From positions 1 through 64,000 of the forward strand of contig NZ_FRBP01000011.1 of the NCBI RefSeq assembly GCF_900142645.1: 64,000 nucleotides of DNA. The letters run 5' to 3'. Numbering within the stretch: the stretch's first letter is position 1; every line of letters begins with the position of its first letter. The position numbers and the translations under genes are program-made. A model generated the notes under the pieces. That model was not told the DNA's origin. It saw only the letters and a list, made by a program, of their open reading frames with translations, and did no database searches. Below are positions 23,908 to 33,684 of this stretch, piece after piece. Origin of the DNA: Eubacterium callanderi (GTDB lineage Bacteria; Bacillota; Clostridia; Eubacteriales; Eubacteriaceae).

Positions 23908-26730
23908 TTAGCTTGTGACGCTGATGTTTAACGTGCGTGTGTAGGTGGTTTCGTAGGTTTTTACCTGGCTGCCCTGCTGATAGTTGACAGAGACCTTCTG
24001 GGATACAGTGACCTGGGTAACGCCGGGGCTGACCGCGGTAATTTGAATCTGATTGCCGTTCTGGGAAACCGAGGCGGAGGAGCCGCTTGCGGAAACCACT
24101 GTGGCCGGGTTGTTGGGGCCATTGGCAGTAACGGTGATGGATTTTCCAGACTGCATGTTGAGGGTGCCCCCAACAGCGCCGCCGTTTACCAGGAATGTGA
24201 TCTCAACCCCGGGAGCGGTGGTGTGGACCGGGCAGGTCTGGGATTCGGGCGGGACCATGACGGACGCCTCGGAGGAGGCAATATAGTCCGAATCTACTGG
24301 CGTGATCCCCTGGGGGAAATTCCGGTTGACCTTTTGCAGGCGCACCACACTCTGCACCGAGCTGGCCGGGCAGTAGGGAGTCGCGTAGCTGTTTGTGGTG
24401 ACATCCAGCGTAACCAGTGTATGGCAGTCATCCTTTTCGGTAGGGGCGGTGCCGTCGATAAACATTTCATTAAACACCATGGATCCTCTTGGATCTCTGG
24501 CCGATAAATCGGTGGCCAGCTTGCCGGAGACGCGGTCAATGGCCGCGGTGACAATGCCGCCAGGGTTATCCGGGAAAGCAGCCGGCTCAAGGCTTTCGTG
24601 AATATCGTTCATCACGGCCTCAAACATGGACGCGGGACCGGGCTTGCTGCCGCCAAAGATACCGATATTTAGATAATAGGTGCCTTCGTTGGTTTCCACG
24701 ACATTTTCATCATAGCCATACCATACCGCCATGGAATAATAGGGGGTGTAGCCGCAGAACCACGCATGGCGGTTTTCATCGGTGGTACCGGTCTTTCCTG
24801 CCACAGGCTGGCCGTCCACATAAATATTGGTGGTTCCGCCGTTTACAACCCCTTTCAGGGCGTCGGTCATCAGATAGGCGGTCTGGGGCTTAAAGACCTG
24901 TTCAGAGCTGTCTGATTTTTCAAGCAGGGTTTTTCCGCTTCGGTCTACGACCTTTGTGTAGAAAGATGGTTTTTTGTGAACGCCCATATTTGGGAAGGTA
25001 GAATAAGCGCTGGCCATAGCCAGTGAGGACTGCCCGTGGGTATAGCCCCCGAGAGCCAGAGCTGCTGGCGTCATGTCATTGGCGTCGCCGTCCTGTACAA
25101 TGTCCAGGCCAAGACGGGTGCCGTAGAGAGCAGACTGGGTGAGCCCGGTCGCCACATTGGCCTGGACGGCAATGGTGTTCACCGAGCTGGTGATCCCCTC
25201 GCGCACAGTTGTCAGGCCCTCAAAGGTGCCGCTGGAGTTGTTTGGGCGCCAGCCCTGATAGGCGATTGGCACATCGGCAAAAACAGTGCCGAGGGTGATG
25301 GCTCCGGTGTCAATCCCGGGGCCATAGGCAGTCAGGGGCTTGGTTGAGGAGCCAGGCTGGAATTTCCGGGTGGCCCGGTTCAGAGACAGGTTGGTCTTTT
25401 CTTCCCGGCCGCCAACAATACCGGCCACATTGCCGGTGTTGTTGTCAATGACGGTCATGCCGACCTCAGGAATATAGTTTGTTTCCACGCCTGTATCAGC
25501 CGTTTTAGCCTCAGAGGCCGCCGCTGCCGAGCCAGACTGGGAAGGGTAGAGATCTTCGTTCAGAGATTCTGCTTCCATGGCGCTCTGGACCTTTGGGTCG
25601 ACGGTGGCGTAAATGGTGAGCCCGCCGCCAAGCAGCATATCCGTCGCCTCGTTTTCGGTATAGCGGTATTTTGTCTGAAGATCATTTACGACTTGTTCAT
25701 AGACGGCGTCGGTAAAATAGGAATAGGTGTTGTCTGGTTCATTATAGACAAGCCCTACCTGATTGCCAGAAAGCTCCGCACTGGCCTCGTTGTACTGAGC
25801 CTGGTCAATATAACCCAGCTCCAGCATCTTATCGATGACCAGCAGTGAGCGTTCCATGTTGTTGGGGTTCAGGGTATAGCGGCCGTCTGGCTCAGTAGCA
25901 AAAACATCATTGCCCTGCTCATCGGTCGTATAGACATAAGGGTCATAATAGGACGGCGAGTTCGCAATGGAGGCCAGTATGGCCCCCTGGGCCACATTCA
26001 GGTCGGAGACGCTTTTGCCGAAATAAATTTCGGAAGCGGCCTGAACACCCCATGCGTGGGAGAGGTTAATCTTGTTCAGGTAGGCCTCCAAAATCTGGTC
26101 TTTGGTATAGACCCGTTCCAACTTAGTGGCCAGCACCATTTCCTGAAATTTGCGGGTGACGGTTTTTTCTGAGGTCAGGTGCGTGAGCTTTATGAGCTGC
26201 TGAGTAATGGTACTTCCGCCCGGCCCGTCCAGGCTTCCGCCCGAAAAAAGCACACCGGCCAGAGCCCGGCCAAAGCGTTTGTAATCCACACCGTGGTGGC
26301 TGCGGAAACGCTGGTCCTCAATGGCGATAAAGGCATTCTGCACATGGTCTGGAATGGTGTCGATGGAGACGATCTCCCGCCGCTCAGCACCCTGGAGGTC
26401 CTGGTAGAAATTGCCATTGACATCCATGATACGGGCGTTTTCGATGTAATTAAAATTGTCGGTGTCAAGGGGCGGCGTCTGGGCATAAAGCACGCTAAAG
26501 GCAGCGCCGCCGCCTGCGAGCGCTAAAACAAAAAGAATGATAAAAATCAACCCGACCTTTTGGGGAATGGTCCGGTCATCCCAGCCCTTTTTCTTTTTTT
26601 TAGGGTTTTTGGAAACTGGTTTCTCCGTTTTTCTGCCGTTTGGGGCGGCGTCTTTTCGGAGCGGTGTTTTCGGTTTTGAACTTTGTTTTTTCCGGGGTTC
26701 ATTTTCAGGGGGTGTTTTATCTTCTAACAT
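23908..26730 (-). CDS. class A penicillin-binding protein 1A
   Basis: A 940-residue bifunctional peptidoglycan synthase. A lysine-rich cytoplasmic tail (residues 1-50) leads to one membrane helix (about 55-80). The GT51 glycosyltransferase domain has EDQRFRSHHGVD and GGSTITQQLIKL. The transpeptidase domain has QPGSSTKPLTAYG (catalytic Ser), SSVNT and KTGTTDENRHAWFCGY. The last 130 residues look like an Ig-like beta domain with a Ser/Asn-rich loop, a common extension in Firmicutes. TTGCTA-17-TATAAT on the minus strand (26797-26769) is its likely promoter. GGAGG precedes the ATG. Confidence 0.94.
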   Translation of the reverse strand: MLEDKTPPENEPRKKQSSKPKTPLRKDAAPNGRKTEKPVSKNPKKKKKGWDDRTIPQKVGLIFIILFVLALAGGGAAFSVLYAQTPPLDTDNFNYIENARIMDVNGNFYQDLQGAERREIVSIDTIPDHVQNAFIAIEDQRFRSHHGVDYKRFGRALAGVLFSGGSLDGPGGSTITQQLIKLTHLTSEKTVTRKFQEMVLATKLERVYTKDQILEAYLNKINLSHAWGVQAASEIYFGKSVSDLNVAQGAILASIANSPSYYDPYVYTTDEQGNDVFATEPDGRYTLNPNNMERSLLVIDKMLELGYIDQAQYNEASAELSGNQVGLVYNEPDNTYSYFTDAVYEQVVNDLQTKYRYTENEATDMLLGGGLTIYATVDPKVQSAMEAESLNEDLYPSQSGSAAAASEAKTADTGVETNYIPEVGMTVIDNNTGNVAGIVGGREEKTNLSLNRATRKFQPGSSTKPLTAYGPGIDTGAITLGTVFADVPIAYQGWRPNNSSGTFEGLTTVREGITSSVNTIAVQANVATGLTQSALYGTRLGLDIVQDGDANDMTPAALALGGYTHGQSSLAMASAYSTFPNMGVHKKPSFYTKVVDRSGKTLLEKSDSSEQVFKPQTAYLMTDALKGVVNGGTTNIYVDGQPVAGKTGTTDENRHAWFCGYTPYYSMAVWYGYDENVVETNEGTYYLNIGIFGGSKPGPASMFEAVMNDIHESLEPAAFPDNPGGIVTAAIDRVSGKLATDLSARDPRGSMVFNEMFIDGTAPTEKDDCHTLVTLDVTTNSYATPYCPASSVQSVVRLQKVNRNFPQGITPVDSDYIASSEASVMVPPESQTCPVHTTAPGVEITFLVNGGAVGGTLNMQSGKSITVTANGPNNPATVVSASGSSASVSQNGNQIQITAVSPGVTQVTVSQKVSVNYQQGSQVKTYETTYTRTLNISVTS

Positions 26731-26768
26731 TATAAAACCTCCTACTTACTTAAGTTTCTGACCGTACT

Positions 26769-26797
26769 ATTATATCTGTAAACGAAAAAAATAGCAA
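26769..26797 (-). promoter_or_regulatory. promoter of the PBP1A gene
   Basis: On the minus strand TTGCTA (26797-26792), 17 bases, TATAAT (26774-26769), 39 bases before the ATG. Confidence 0.75.
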
Positions 26798-26868
26798 TAA
26801 AATCGACAATGGAGAATTCCAGGGTAGAATAGATGAAGTAAATTACCGACCTTTTTTTAAGGCATTCG

Positions 26869-26877
26869 TGTTATAAT
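26869..26877 (+). promoter_or_regulatory. extended -10 promoter of hflX
   Basis: TGTTATAAT at 26869-26877 is an extended -10 box; no convincing -35 hexamer is seen. It lies 66 bases before the hflX ATG. Confidence 0.65.
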
Positions 26878-26943
26878 AAACTCGCTGTCTGTGCAGACTG
26901 TCTGCGGCAGCAGCGGCGATTACTATATATTAAGGAAGTATTT

Positions 26944-28755
26944 ATGACTGAAGTAAAGGCAGAAGGGGTGCGCCGGAGCATCCTGGAAGAACTGAATAAA
27001 CTGATTGGCTATACCATGGAGAACCAGGTACTCCTGGATGAGGATGTGCTTGCAGTGCTGGTCCGGCTCACGAAGACCCTGGGACGGGAAATTCTGGTGA
27101 TGACCAATGACAAAAGCAAAATTGAATATGTGGGGATCGGCGACGCATCCAAGGTACCTTTGGACCACTCCAGGGTTCAGGAAAACCGGAAAGGCCTGAA
27201 CCGCATCCGGGTTATCCATACCCATCCCGGCGGAAACCCGCATCTGTCAGAGGAGGATTTTTCAGCGTCGGATCATTTGTCAGTGGAATGTATGGTGGCC
27301 GTGGGCGTGGGGGAAGATAAGCCCGTACTGTTCGGTATTGGCGCGCCGGTGGTCAAAGATGGGCAGGTGGTCTATGGCATGGGCATCTGCGAGTCTCTGG
27401 GCCAGCTGAACCGCTTTCCGCTGGAAAATTATGTGCTGGCCGCTAACCGCGCTCTGCGGCGGGACCCGGGTGCGGGCTTCGACCTTGAGGGTGAGAGGGA
27501 GCGTGCGCTTCTCATCGGAGTAGAGGTGAACGGCAGCCGCGGCGGTATCGACCTTGAGGAATCCATGGAAGAGCTGGCCCGGCTGGTCGAAACGGCTGAA
27601 GGCGATGTGGCTGAGGTGGTAACCCAGCACCGGCCACAGGTTGATCCGGTCTTTTATGTTGGTCGGGGAAAGCTTCTGGAAATTCTGAAAATAATCCAGA
27701 ATAAGGATATTAACCTGATTGTGGCCAACGATGAGCTCAGCGCCAACCAGATCGGCAATATTGAGGGCATCACCGGCGTCAAAACCATTGACCGCACCAC
27801 CATCATTCTCGATATTTTCGCCCGCCAGGCAAAAACCCGGGAGGGTAAGCTCCAGGTGGAGCTGGCCCAGCAGAAGTACCGCCTCAGCCATTTGAAGGGC
27901 CTGGGGATTGTGCTGTCCCGTACCGGAGGGGGCATCGGCACCCGCGGTCCGGGTGAAAAGAAGCTGGAAACGGACAGGCGCCATATCCGCAGGCAGATTG
28001 ACGAGCTGGAGCGCAAAAACGCCAAAATCAACCAGACCAATGAGCTGAATGCCAAGGGACGCAAGAAAAACAATATCCGTACCGTTTCCCTTATTGGCTA
28101 TACCAACTCGGGCAAGAGCACACTGTTTAATGTGCTCACAGAAAGCGACGCGGTCATCAAGGATGGGCTGTTCATCACCCTGGACTCCACCATCCGAAAG
28201 GTACGCCCCGAGGCCGGGGACTACCTGGTATCCGATACGGTAGGCTTTATCGAGAAGCTTCCCCATGAGCTGATCAAGGCCTTTAAAACGACCTTGAAAG
28301 AGGTGGAAACCGCCGACCTGCTTCTGCATGTGGTGGACGCCTCCAACCCTAATTATAAAAGCCAGATCGAGGTGGTCAATCAGGTGCTGCGGGATATCGG
28401 GTCAGGCCATAAGAAGGTGTTGATGGTCTATAACAAGATGGACAGGCTGCCGCCTGAAGAGCGGGAGCGCTTTGAGAACAGAGCCGCCCGGGCTGGCGAC
28501 GCCATCTGCATTTCTGCAAGGGAGAAATGGCATATCGGGGCACTGACAGAAATAATTGACGGTGATCTCAGGGGCATGTCGCTTGAAAAGACCTATTGTA
28601 TTCCTTATGAGGACAGCCGCGCCATGGCCGTGCTCCATGAAAAGAGTACGGTTCTGGATACCCGGTACGATGAGGGCGGCACACGGGTCCGGGTTTCCAT
28701 AAACGCAGACTTTCCAGCGCATCAATATGAAAAGTATGAAGTAGAAGCTGAGTAA
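26944..28755 (+). CDS. hflX: GTPase HflX with an N-terminal JAMM-motif domain
   Basis: A 603-residue ribosome-associated GTPase, much longer than the roughly 430-residue E. coli protein. Residues 1-190 form an added domain containing VIHTHPGGNPHLSEED: H92, H94, S102 and D105 fit the H-x-H-x7-S-x-x-D signature of JAB/MPN (RadC-like) metalloproteins. Residues about 200-380 are the HflX domain (GGIGTRGPGEKKLETDRR), followed by the G domain with GYTNSGKST, DTVGFI and NKMD. HflX splits or rescues stalled ribosomes. AAGGAAG precedes the ATG. YigZ and YebC genes follow. Confidence 0.93.
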   Translation: MTEVKAEGVRRSILEELNKLIGYTMENQVLLDEDVLAVLVRLTKTLGREILVMTNDKSKIEYVGIGDASKVPLDHSRVQENRKGLNRIRVIHTHPGGNPHLSEEDFSASDHLSVECMVAVGVGEDKPVLFGIGAPVVKDGQVVYGMGICESLGQLNRFPLENYVLAANRALRRDPGAGFDLEGERERALLIGVEVNGSRGGIDLEESMEELARLVETAEGDVAEVVTQHRPQVDPVFYVGRGKLLEILKIIQNKDINLIVANDELSANQIGNIEGITGVKTIDRTTIILDIFARQAKTREGKLQVELAQQKYRLSHLKGLGIVLSRTGGGIGTRGPGEKKLETDRRHIRRQIDELERKNAKINQTNELNAKGRKKNNIRTVSLIGYTNSGKSTLFNVLTESDAVIKDGLFITLDSTIRKVRPEAGDYLVSDTVGFIEKLPHELIKAFKTTLKEVETADLLLHVVDASNPNYKSQIEVVNQVLRDIGSGHKKVLMVYNKMDRLPPEERERFENRAARAGDAICISAREKWHIGALTEIIDGDLRGMSLEKTYCIPYEDSRAMAVLHEKSTVLDTRYDEGGTRVRVSINADFPAHQYEKYEVEAE

Positions 28756-28767
28756 CAGGAGGATAGA

Positions 28768-29409
28768 ATGGAACAGCAGGATTATCTGACAGTGCTCACC
28801 CCCTTTGAGACAGAGCTTGAGATTAAAAAATCCCGTTTTATCGGGCGGGTTTACCCCATTCAGGATGAAACCGAGGCGGATACGATTCTCGCCGCGGTAA
28901 AAAAAGAGCATTACAAGGCCACCCATGTTTGCTCTGCCTGGGTTCTGAACACGGTTCCGGCCCGCCAGAAGGCAAGCGACGACGGCGAGCCCTCGGGAAC
29001 GGCTGGGAAGCCGATTCTGGAGGTCATTAACAAGCGCGCGGTTAAAAATGTACTGGTGCTGGTCATCCGCTATTTTGGCGGGATCAAGCTGGGCGCTGGC
29101 GGTCTTATCCGGGCCTACAGCGGGACAGCGGCCGAAGTTCTGAACCAGTGCGAGGTGGTCAAGAAGCAGTTTTCTGACATTATTAAAGTTGAGATCGACT
29201 ATACGAGCTACGGCGGACTGATGAATGTACTGGCCGCCGCAGGCTATAAGCCAGCCGCCGAAAGCTTTGGCGAAAAGGTGGGTCTGGACTTTGAAATCGA
29301 GGTAAAGAAAACCGAGGGTTTCCTGGCGCTGATCCGGGAAACCACCAACGGGCGTTTTGATTACGCGGTTGTGGAACAGCGCTACGTGGACATACCTTTT
29401 TTAAATTAA
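28768..29409 (+). CDS. YigZ/IMPACT family protein
   Basis: A 213-residue UPF0029 protein. The N-terminal IMPACT domain has KKSRFIG-like start, CSAWVLN, SDDGEPSGTAGKPILE and RYFGGIKLGAGGLIRAYS; the C-terminal DUF1949 domain follows from about residue 140. Relatives are tied to translation control (IMPACT in eukaryotes) but the bacterial role is unsettled. It starts 12 bases after hflX behind AGGAGG and is probably co-transcribed. Confidence 0.9.
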   Translation: MEQQDYLTVLTPFETELEIKKSRFIGRVYPIQDETEADTILAAVKKEHYKATHVCSAWVLNTVPARQKASDDGEPSGTAGKPILEVINKRAVKNVLVLVIRYFGGIKLGAGGLIRAYSGTAAEVLNQCEVVKKQFSDIIKVEIDYTSYGGLMNVLAAAGYKPAAESFGEKVGLDFEIEVKKTEGFLALIRETTNGRFDYAVVEQRYVDIPFLN

Positions 29410-29412
29410 GCG

Positions 29413-29441
29413 TTGATGAACCGAAACGTGTATGATACAAT
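29413..29441 (+). promoter_or_regulatory. promoter of the yebC gene
   Basis: TTGATG (29413-29418), 17 bases, TACAAT (29436-29441) with an extended TG at 29433-29434. Confidence 0.8.
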
Positions 29442-29536
29442 TAATAGTCGGAACAAGAATTTATATAAAGCATTGCAGTAAAGGCGTATAACGCGCTTTG
29501 TTGCAGTGATGATTGAACTTTAAACGGAGGAATAAT

Positions 29537-30262
29537 ATGTCAGGACATTCAAAATGGGCCAATATTAAAAACAGAAAAGGGAAACAGGATGCTGCCAAGG
29601 GTAAGGTTTTTACTAAAATGGCAAAATACATCGCTGTCGCTGCGCGTGAAGGCGGATCAGACCCTGAAATGAACGCGAAACTGCGCGACGCCGTGGCAAA
29701 GGCAAAGGCTGCCAACATGCCGAATGATAACATTGACCGCGCCATTAAAAAGGGTGCCGGTGAGCTTCAGGGCGCTGTGTATGAAGAAATTACCTATGAA
29801 GGCTACGGCCCATCAGGTGTTGCGGTTATTGTGCAGTGTCTGACTGACAATAAAAACAGAACCGCGGGCGATGTGCGCCACGCTTTTGATAAAAACGGCG
29901 GAAACCTTGGAACCAGCGGCTGTGTAAGCTTTATGTTTACCAAAAAAGGCCGTATCATGATCGAAAAGAGCGACGTCATCGACGAGGATGAACTGATGAT
30001 GGTTGCCCTGGACGCAGGTGCGGAGGATATGGAAACTTCAGATGAAGGTTACGAAATCTCCACCACCCCAGAGGATTTCGCGGCGGTTATGGACGCCTTG
30101 AGAGATAACGGCATCGAGGTGTTATCCGGCGAGGTTGCCATGATCCCATCTACCGAAACCTCATTAAGCGAAGAGGACGCTAAAAAAATGGAAAAAATGC
30201 TGGATATGTTTGACGATAACGATGATATCCAGGAAGTATGGCACAACTGGAACGAAGAATAA
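29537..30262 (+). CDS. yebC: YebC/PmpR family translation/transcription regulator
   Basis: A 241-residue protein starting [23 protein letters not shown], the hallmark of the family, so the ATG at 29537 behind CGGAGG is preferred to an upstream in-frame ATG at 29513. Other marks are [16 protein letters not shown] and [23 protein letters not shown]. YebC proteins act as regulators and, in recent work, as translation factors at proline-rich stretches. It has its own promoter. Confidence 0.93.
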   Translation: MSGHSKWANIKNRKGKQDAAKGKVFTKMAKYIAVAAREGGSDPEMNAKLRDAVAKAKAANMPNDNIDRAIKKGAGELQGAVYEEITYEGYGPSGVAVIVQCLTDNKNRTAGDVRHAFDKNGGNLGTSGCVSFMFTKKGRIMIEKSDVIDEDELMMVALDAGAEDMETSDEGYEISTTPEDFAAVMDALRDNGIEVLSGEVAMIPSTETSLSEEDAKKMEKMLDMFDDNDDIQEVWHNWNEE

Positions 30263-30292
30263 ATACCCGCGGGCCGATTTGGAGGTACCCAG

Positions 30293-30664
30293 ATGAGTAA
30301 AAAGAAAAAAAAGCCGGTAAAAGAGCCAAAGGTTAAGAAACAGGGAAAGGGTAAGGACTTTCTGGTCTTTATCATCATTGCTTTCGTCATGGTCTTTTTA
30401 ACCTCATCCTTTATTGTGGAGGATGTTTATAATTATGCAGACCGTATTGTCATGACACCGGAAGGTGTGAAGGAAGTATATGCGGCCAGTATAGGCCAGT
30501 CAACCTTTGTGGAAGAAGTGAAGGAAAAAAACAATTCGAGCACGACCACACAGAAAGCACAGCCGACAGCAGAGCCGACGGTAACGCCGGAGCCGACTAC
30601 AGCAGCGACGCCGGAGGCCACCCCAGAGGAAAATCCGACGCCGACCCCGGCAGAGAACGAGTAA
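30293..30664 (+). CDS. small membrane-anchored protein with Thr/Pro/Glu-rich tail
   Basis: A 123-residue protein of unknown family. A lysine-rich cytoplasmic start (residues 1-22) leads to one hydrophobic helix (about 23-45). The extracytoplasmic part ends in a low-complexity tail of TPEPTTAATPEATPEENPTPTP type. Such tails span the cell wall or are disordered. GGAGG precedes the ATG. It follows yebC by 30 bases and may share its transcript. Confidence 0.7.
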   Translation: MSKKKKKPVKEPKVKKQGKGKDFLVFIIIAFVMVFLTSSFIVEDVYNYADRIVMTPEGVKEVYAASIGQSTFVEEVKEKNNSSTTTQKAQPTAEPTVTPEPTTAATPEATPEENPTPTPAENE

Positions 30665-30683
30665 AAATAAAGGTTGTTTAAGA

Positions 30684-30716
30684 GAAGTAAGGACTTTCAC
30701 CGGTTCTTACTTTTTT
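30684..30716 (+). terminator. probable intrinsic terminator
   Basis: AAGTAAG and CTTACTT pair across a 14-base loop and are followed by a T run. The stem is short, so confidence is moderate. Confidence 0.55.
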
Positions 30717-30720
30717 ATGC

Positions 30721-30748
30721 TTTACAAGACGTTAAAGTCTGATATAAT
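30721..30748 (+). promoter_or_regulatory. promoter of the nnr gene
   Basis: TTTACA (30721-30726), 16 bases, TATAAT (30743-30748), 111 bases before the chosen ATG. Confidence 0.7.
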
Positions 30749-30858
30749 CTAATCATCTTAAGATATAAAGACGCCCGGCCCTTATGAAAAAAACGCGTTT
30801 GCGCGTACTTCGTTTACAGCTTACAGGCCGGAGGATCGATAAAGAAAAGAGGACTAAA

Positions 30859-32355
30859 ATGAAGGTGGTAACGCCACAGGAAATGGCACAAATGGACCAG
30901 AAAACAATTGCTTCCGGTATCAGTGGAATTGATTTGATGGAAAAAGCCGGTACCGAGTGTACCCAGGTGATTGAAAGCACGCTGAAGGAGGATATGCTGA
31001 TCTGTGTAATCTGCGGTCCAGGCAATAACGGCGGCGATGGTCAGGTCATTGCCAGACAGCTCAGCGAAAAGGGCTTTTCGGTTCAGGTGTTCTTCACCGA
31101 ACCCGCGGATAAGATGTCTCCGGACAGCCAGACCAACTACAGCCGTCTTCAGGAGACCAGTGCAGTCGTCCAGTTTTTGTCGCATGAGGCTGGCCTTGAA
31201 GGCTTTGAGGCCTCTCTGGCCGGAGCAGATCTGGTGGTGGACGCTGTTTTTGGAACAGGGCTTAAGGACCGCCCGCTGGGAGAATGGTACGAAAAGCTGC
31301 TGAACGCCATTAACGCGTGTGGAAAACGCATTGTCGCCATTGACATTCCTTCTGGCCTGCGGGGGGATAACGGGCTGACACTGGAGGCCGCCGTGGAGGC
31401 AGATCAGACCATTATTATCCAGAACTATAAGGTGGGCTGTCTGCTGAACGACGGTCCGGACTGTGTGGGCGAGCCGGTGCTTGTGGACATCGGAATTGAC
31501 GAAAACTGCATCGAAAACAACAAATATTTTGTGCAGAAGCAAAACCTGCGCTGTCCGGTAAAGCGTAAAAAGAATTCCCATAAATACGATTATGGCTCAG
31601 TGGTGATTATTGCAGGCTCAAAGGGGATGATTGGCGCAGGACTTTTGGCCACCGAAGGCGCCCTGAAGAGCGGCGCAGGCCTGGTTACCAGCTATGTCCC
31701 GTTGGAGGTTTATCTGCCAGTGGCGGCACGCTCCCCGGTTGAGGTCATGATCAAAACCTACGACTGCAATATTACCGGGGAGGATATCGAGCATGACCGC
31801 AAGCGCGTGGTGCTCATCGGGCCAGGGATTGGCCGCAAAAAGAATTACAGTATTATTTTAAACGACCTGCTGTACAATACCACAGTCCCGGTAGTCATCG
31901 ACGCTGACGGGCTTTTCCACCTGTCCAGAAACCTGGACGTACTCAAAGAGTCTAAAACACCGGTGATCCTGACGCCCCATTTTGGAGAATTTTCGACGCT
32001 TACCGGCGTAGACCGGGAAGACATTCTGGAAGACCCCATTAGCTATGGCCGTCGTTTTGCAGAGGAATACCAGGTAGTGCTGGTGCTTAAGGGCTACAGA
32101 ACCATGATATGCAGTCCGGAGGGCGAGGTCTTTTTTAATTCAACCAGCAACCCGGGAATGGCGACCGCCGGTTCCGGCGATGTGCTGGCCGGGATGATCG
32201 CAGGCTTTGCGGGACAGAGCGTGGACCTGCTTGAGGCGGCGAAGGCCGGCGTTTTTTACCACGGCGCCGCTGGCGATTACTACGCTAAACGTTATGGTGA
32301 AAGCACCCTGACAGCGAGAAATATCATTGATTCGTTTAAATATGTACTCAATTAG
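30859..32355 (+). CDS. nnr: bifunctional NAD(P)H-hydrate epimerase/dehydratase
   Basis: A 498-residue fusion. The start at 30859 gives MKVVTPQEMAQMDQKTI behind AAGAGGA; an upstream in-frame ATG at 30784 adds an unlikely basic stretch. The N-terminal YjeF_N epimerase has CGPGNNGGDGQVIARQL and AVFGTGLKDRPLG; the C-terminal ADP-dependent dehydratase starts near residue 240 and has VIIAGSKGMIGAGLLA, LTPHFGEFSTL and GMATAGSGDVLAGMIAGF. It repairs damaged hydrated NAD(P)H. It sits 8 bases before miaB. Confidence 0.93.
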   Translation: MKVVTPQEMAQMDQKTIASGISGIDLMEKAGTECTQVIESTLKEDMLICVICGPGNNGGDGQVIARQLSEKGFSVQVFFTEPADKMSPDSQTNYSRLQETSAVVQFLSHEAGLEGFEASLAGADLVVDAVFGTGLKDRPLGEWYEKLLNAINACGKRIVAIDIPSGLRGDNGLTLEAAVEADQTIIIQNYKVGCLLNDGPDCVGEPVLVDIGIDENCIENNKYFVQKQNLRCPVKRKKNSHKYDYGSVVIIAGSKGMIGAGLLATEGALKSGAGLVTSYVPLEVYLPVAARSPVEVMIKTYDCNITGEDIEHDRKRVVLIGPGIGRKKNYSIILNDLLYNTTVPVVIDADGLFHLSRNLDVLKESKTPVILTPHFGEFSTLTGVDREDILEDPISYGRRFAEEYQVVLVLKGYRTMICSPEGEVFFNSTSNPGMATAGSGDVLAGMIAGFAGQSVDLLEAAKAGVFYHGAAGDYYAKRYGESTLTARNIIDSFKYVLN

Positions 32356-32363
32356 GAGGGTTA

Positions 32364-33683
32364 ATGAATAAGACATATAAAATAATGACTTTTGGCTGCC
32401 AGATGAACGAAAATGATTCTGAAAAGATTTCGGGTTTGCTGAAAAATATGGGTTACACGCCCGAGGAGGATGTCAATAAGGCAGGAGTCGTTATCCTGAA
32501 TACCTGCAGCGTGCGTGAAAACGCGGATGTGCGTGTGTTTGGAAATCTGGGCACCTTTAAATCCGTCAAAAAAGTAAATCCTGATCTTGTGCTGGCAGTA
32601 TGCGGCTGTATGATGCAGCAGCCGGAGATCGTCAAAAAAATAAAAGAAAAATATCCCCAGGTTGATCTGGTTTTCGGAACGCACAATATTCACCAGTTTC
32701 CTCAGATGCTGGGAAATTATCTGCAAAGAGGCGAACGGATTTTTGAAATCTGGGACGACAGCCATGAGATTATTGAGGATCTGCCAGTGGATCGGAAATA
32801 CCCTTTTAAAAGCTTTGTGACCATTATGAACGGGTGCAATAATTTCTGCACCTACTGCATCGTCCCTTATACCAGAGGCCGTGAGGTCAGCCGCCAGCCG
32901 GAAAAGATCATCGAAGAGGTGACCCGCCTGGCCGATGAGGGCTGTCTTGAGGTCACGCTTTTAGGGCAGAATGTAAACTCCTACGGTAACGATCTGAAAA
33001 CAGGGTACCATTTTGCCGACCTGCTCAGGGATCTGAACCAAATCGAAAAAATTAAGCGCATCCGTTTTATGACCTCCCATCCGAAGGATCTGACTGACGA
33101 GGTCATTGAGGCCATCGCCCAGTGTGACAAAGTCTGCCCGGCCATCCACCTGGCCATCCAGTCCGGGAGCACCCGGGTATTAAAGGCCATGAACCGCCGC
33201 TATACCAAGGAGCAGATCATTGATCTGGTGGACAAGGTACGGAGCAGAATACCAGATGTGGCCATCACAACCGATATTATCGTGGGCTTTCCGGGGGAAA
33301 CCGAGGAGGATTTTCAGGATACGCTGGAAGTGATGCGGGCCTGTAAATTTGACTCCGCCTTTTCTTTCATTTATTCCATAAGAACCGGCACCCCGGCCGC
33401 CACCATGGAGAACCAGATTCCGGATGAAATCAAGCATGACCGGCTAAACCGCCTGCTGGACGTCCTGCGCGATATCAGCTTTGGCCTCAACAGTAAATAT
33501 GAGGGCAGAGTGCTCCCGGTACTGGTGGAAGAACCCAGCAAAAACAACAGCGACCGCCTCAGCGGCCGCACCGAAACGGGTAAGCTGGTCAATTTTGAGG
33601 GGAGCTTTGAAAACATCGGGAAGATCGTAAACGTAAAAATTACCAAGGCCGGCAGCTTTAGCCTGACCGGAGTGGAAATTTAA
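32364..33683 (+). CDS. miaB: tRNA-2-methylthio-N6-dimethylallyladenosine synthase MiaB
   Basis: A 439-residue methylthiotransferase. The N-terminal UPF0004 domain carries three cluster cysteines (FGCQMNENDSEK, NTCSVRENA, CGCMMQQ). The radical-SAM domain has the CxxxCxxC motif in GCNNFCTYCIVPYTRG, and the TRAM domain forms the last 65 residues. It adds a methylthio group to i6A37 in tRNAs; miaA, which makes the i6A, lies downstream at 38468. AGGAGGG precedes the ATG. Confidence 0.95.
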   Translation: MNKTYKIMTFGCQMNENDSEKISGLLKNMGYTPEEDVNKAGVVILNTCSVRENADVRVFGNLGTFKSVKKVNPDLVLAVCGCMMQQPEIVKKIKEKYPQVDLVFGTHNIHQFPQMLGNYLQRGERIFEIWDDSHEIIEDLPVDRKYPFKSFVTIMNGCNNFCTYCIVPYTRGREVSRQPEKIIEEVTRLADEGCLEVTLLGQNVNSYGNDLKTGYHFADLLRDLNQIEKIKRIRFMTSHPKDLTDEVIEAIAQCDKVCPAIHLAIQSGSTRVLKAMNRRYTKEQIIDLVDKVRSRIPDVAITTDIIVGFPGETEEDFQDTLEVMRACKFDSAFSFIYSIRTGTPAATMENQIPDEIKHDRLNRLLDVLRDISFGLNSKYEGRVLPVLVEEPSKNNSDRLSGRTETGKLVNFEGSFENIGKIVNVKITKAGSFSLTGVEI

Positions 33684-33684
33684 T

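Noticed and set aside
27280-28329. Long open frame of 349 codons on the minus strand inside hflX
   Set aside because: It is a by-product of GC-rich third positions; hflX has clear motifs throughout and the antisense frame has no ribosome site or known domain.
30814-31581. 255-codon minus-strand frame inside the nnr gene
   Set aside because: It lies opposite a well-marked enzyme gene and shows no family features.
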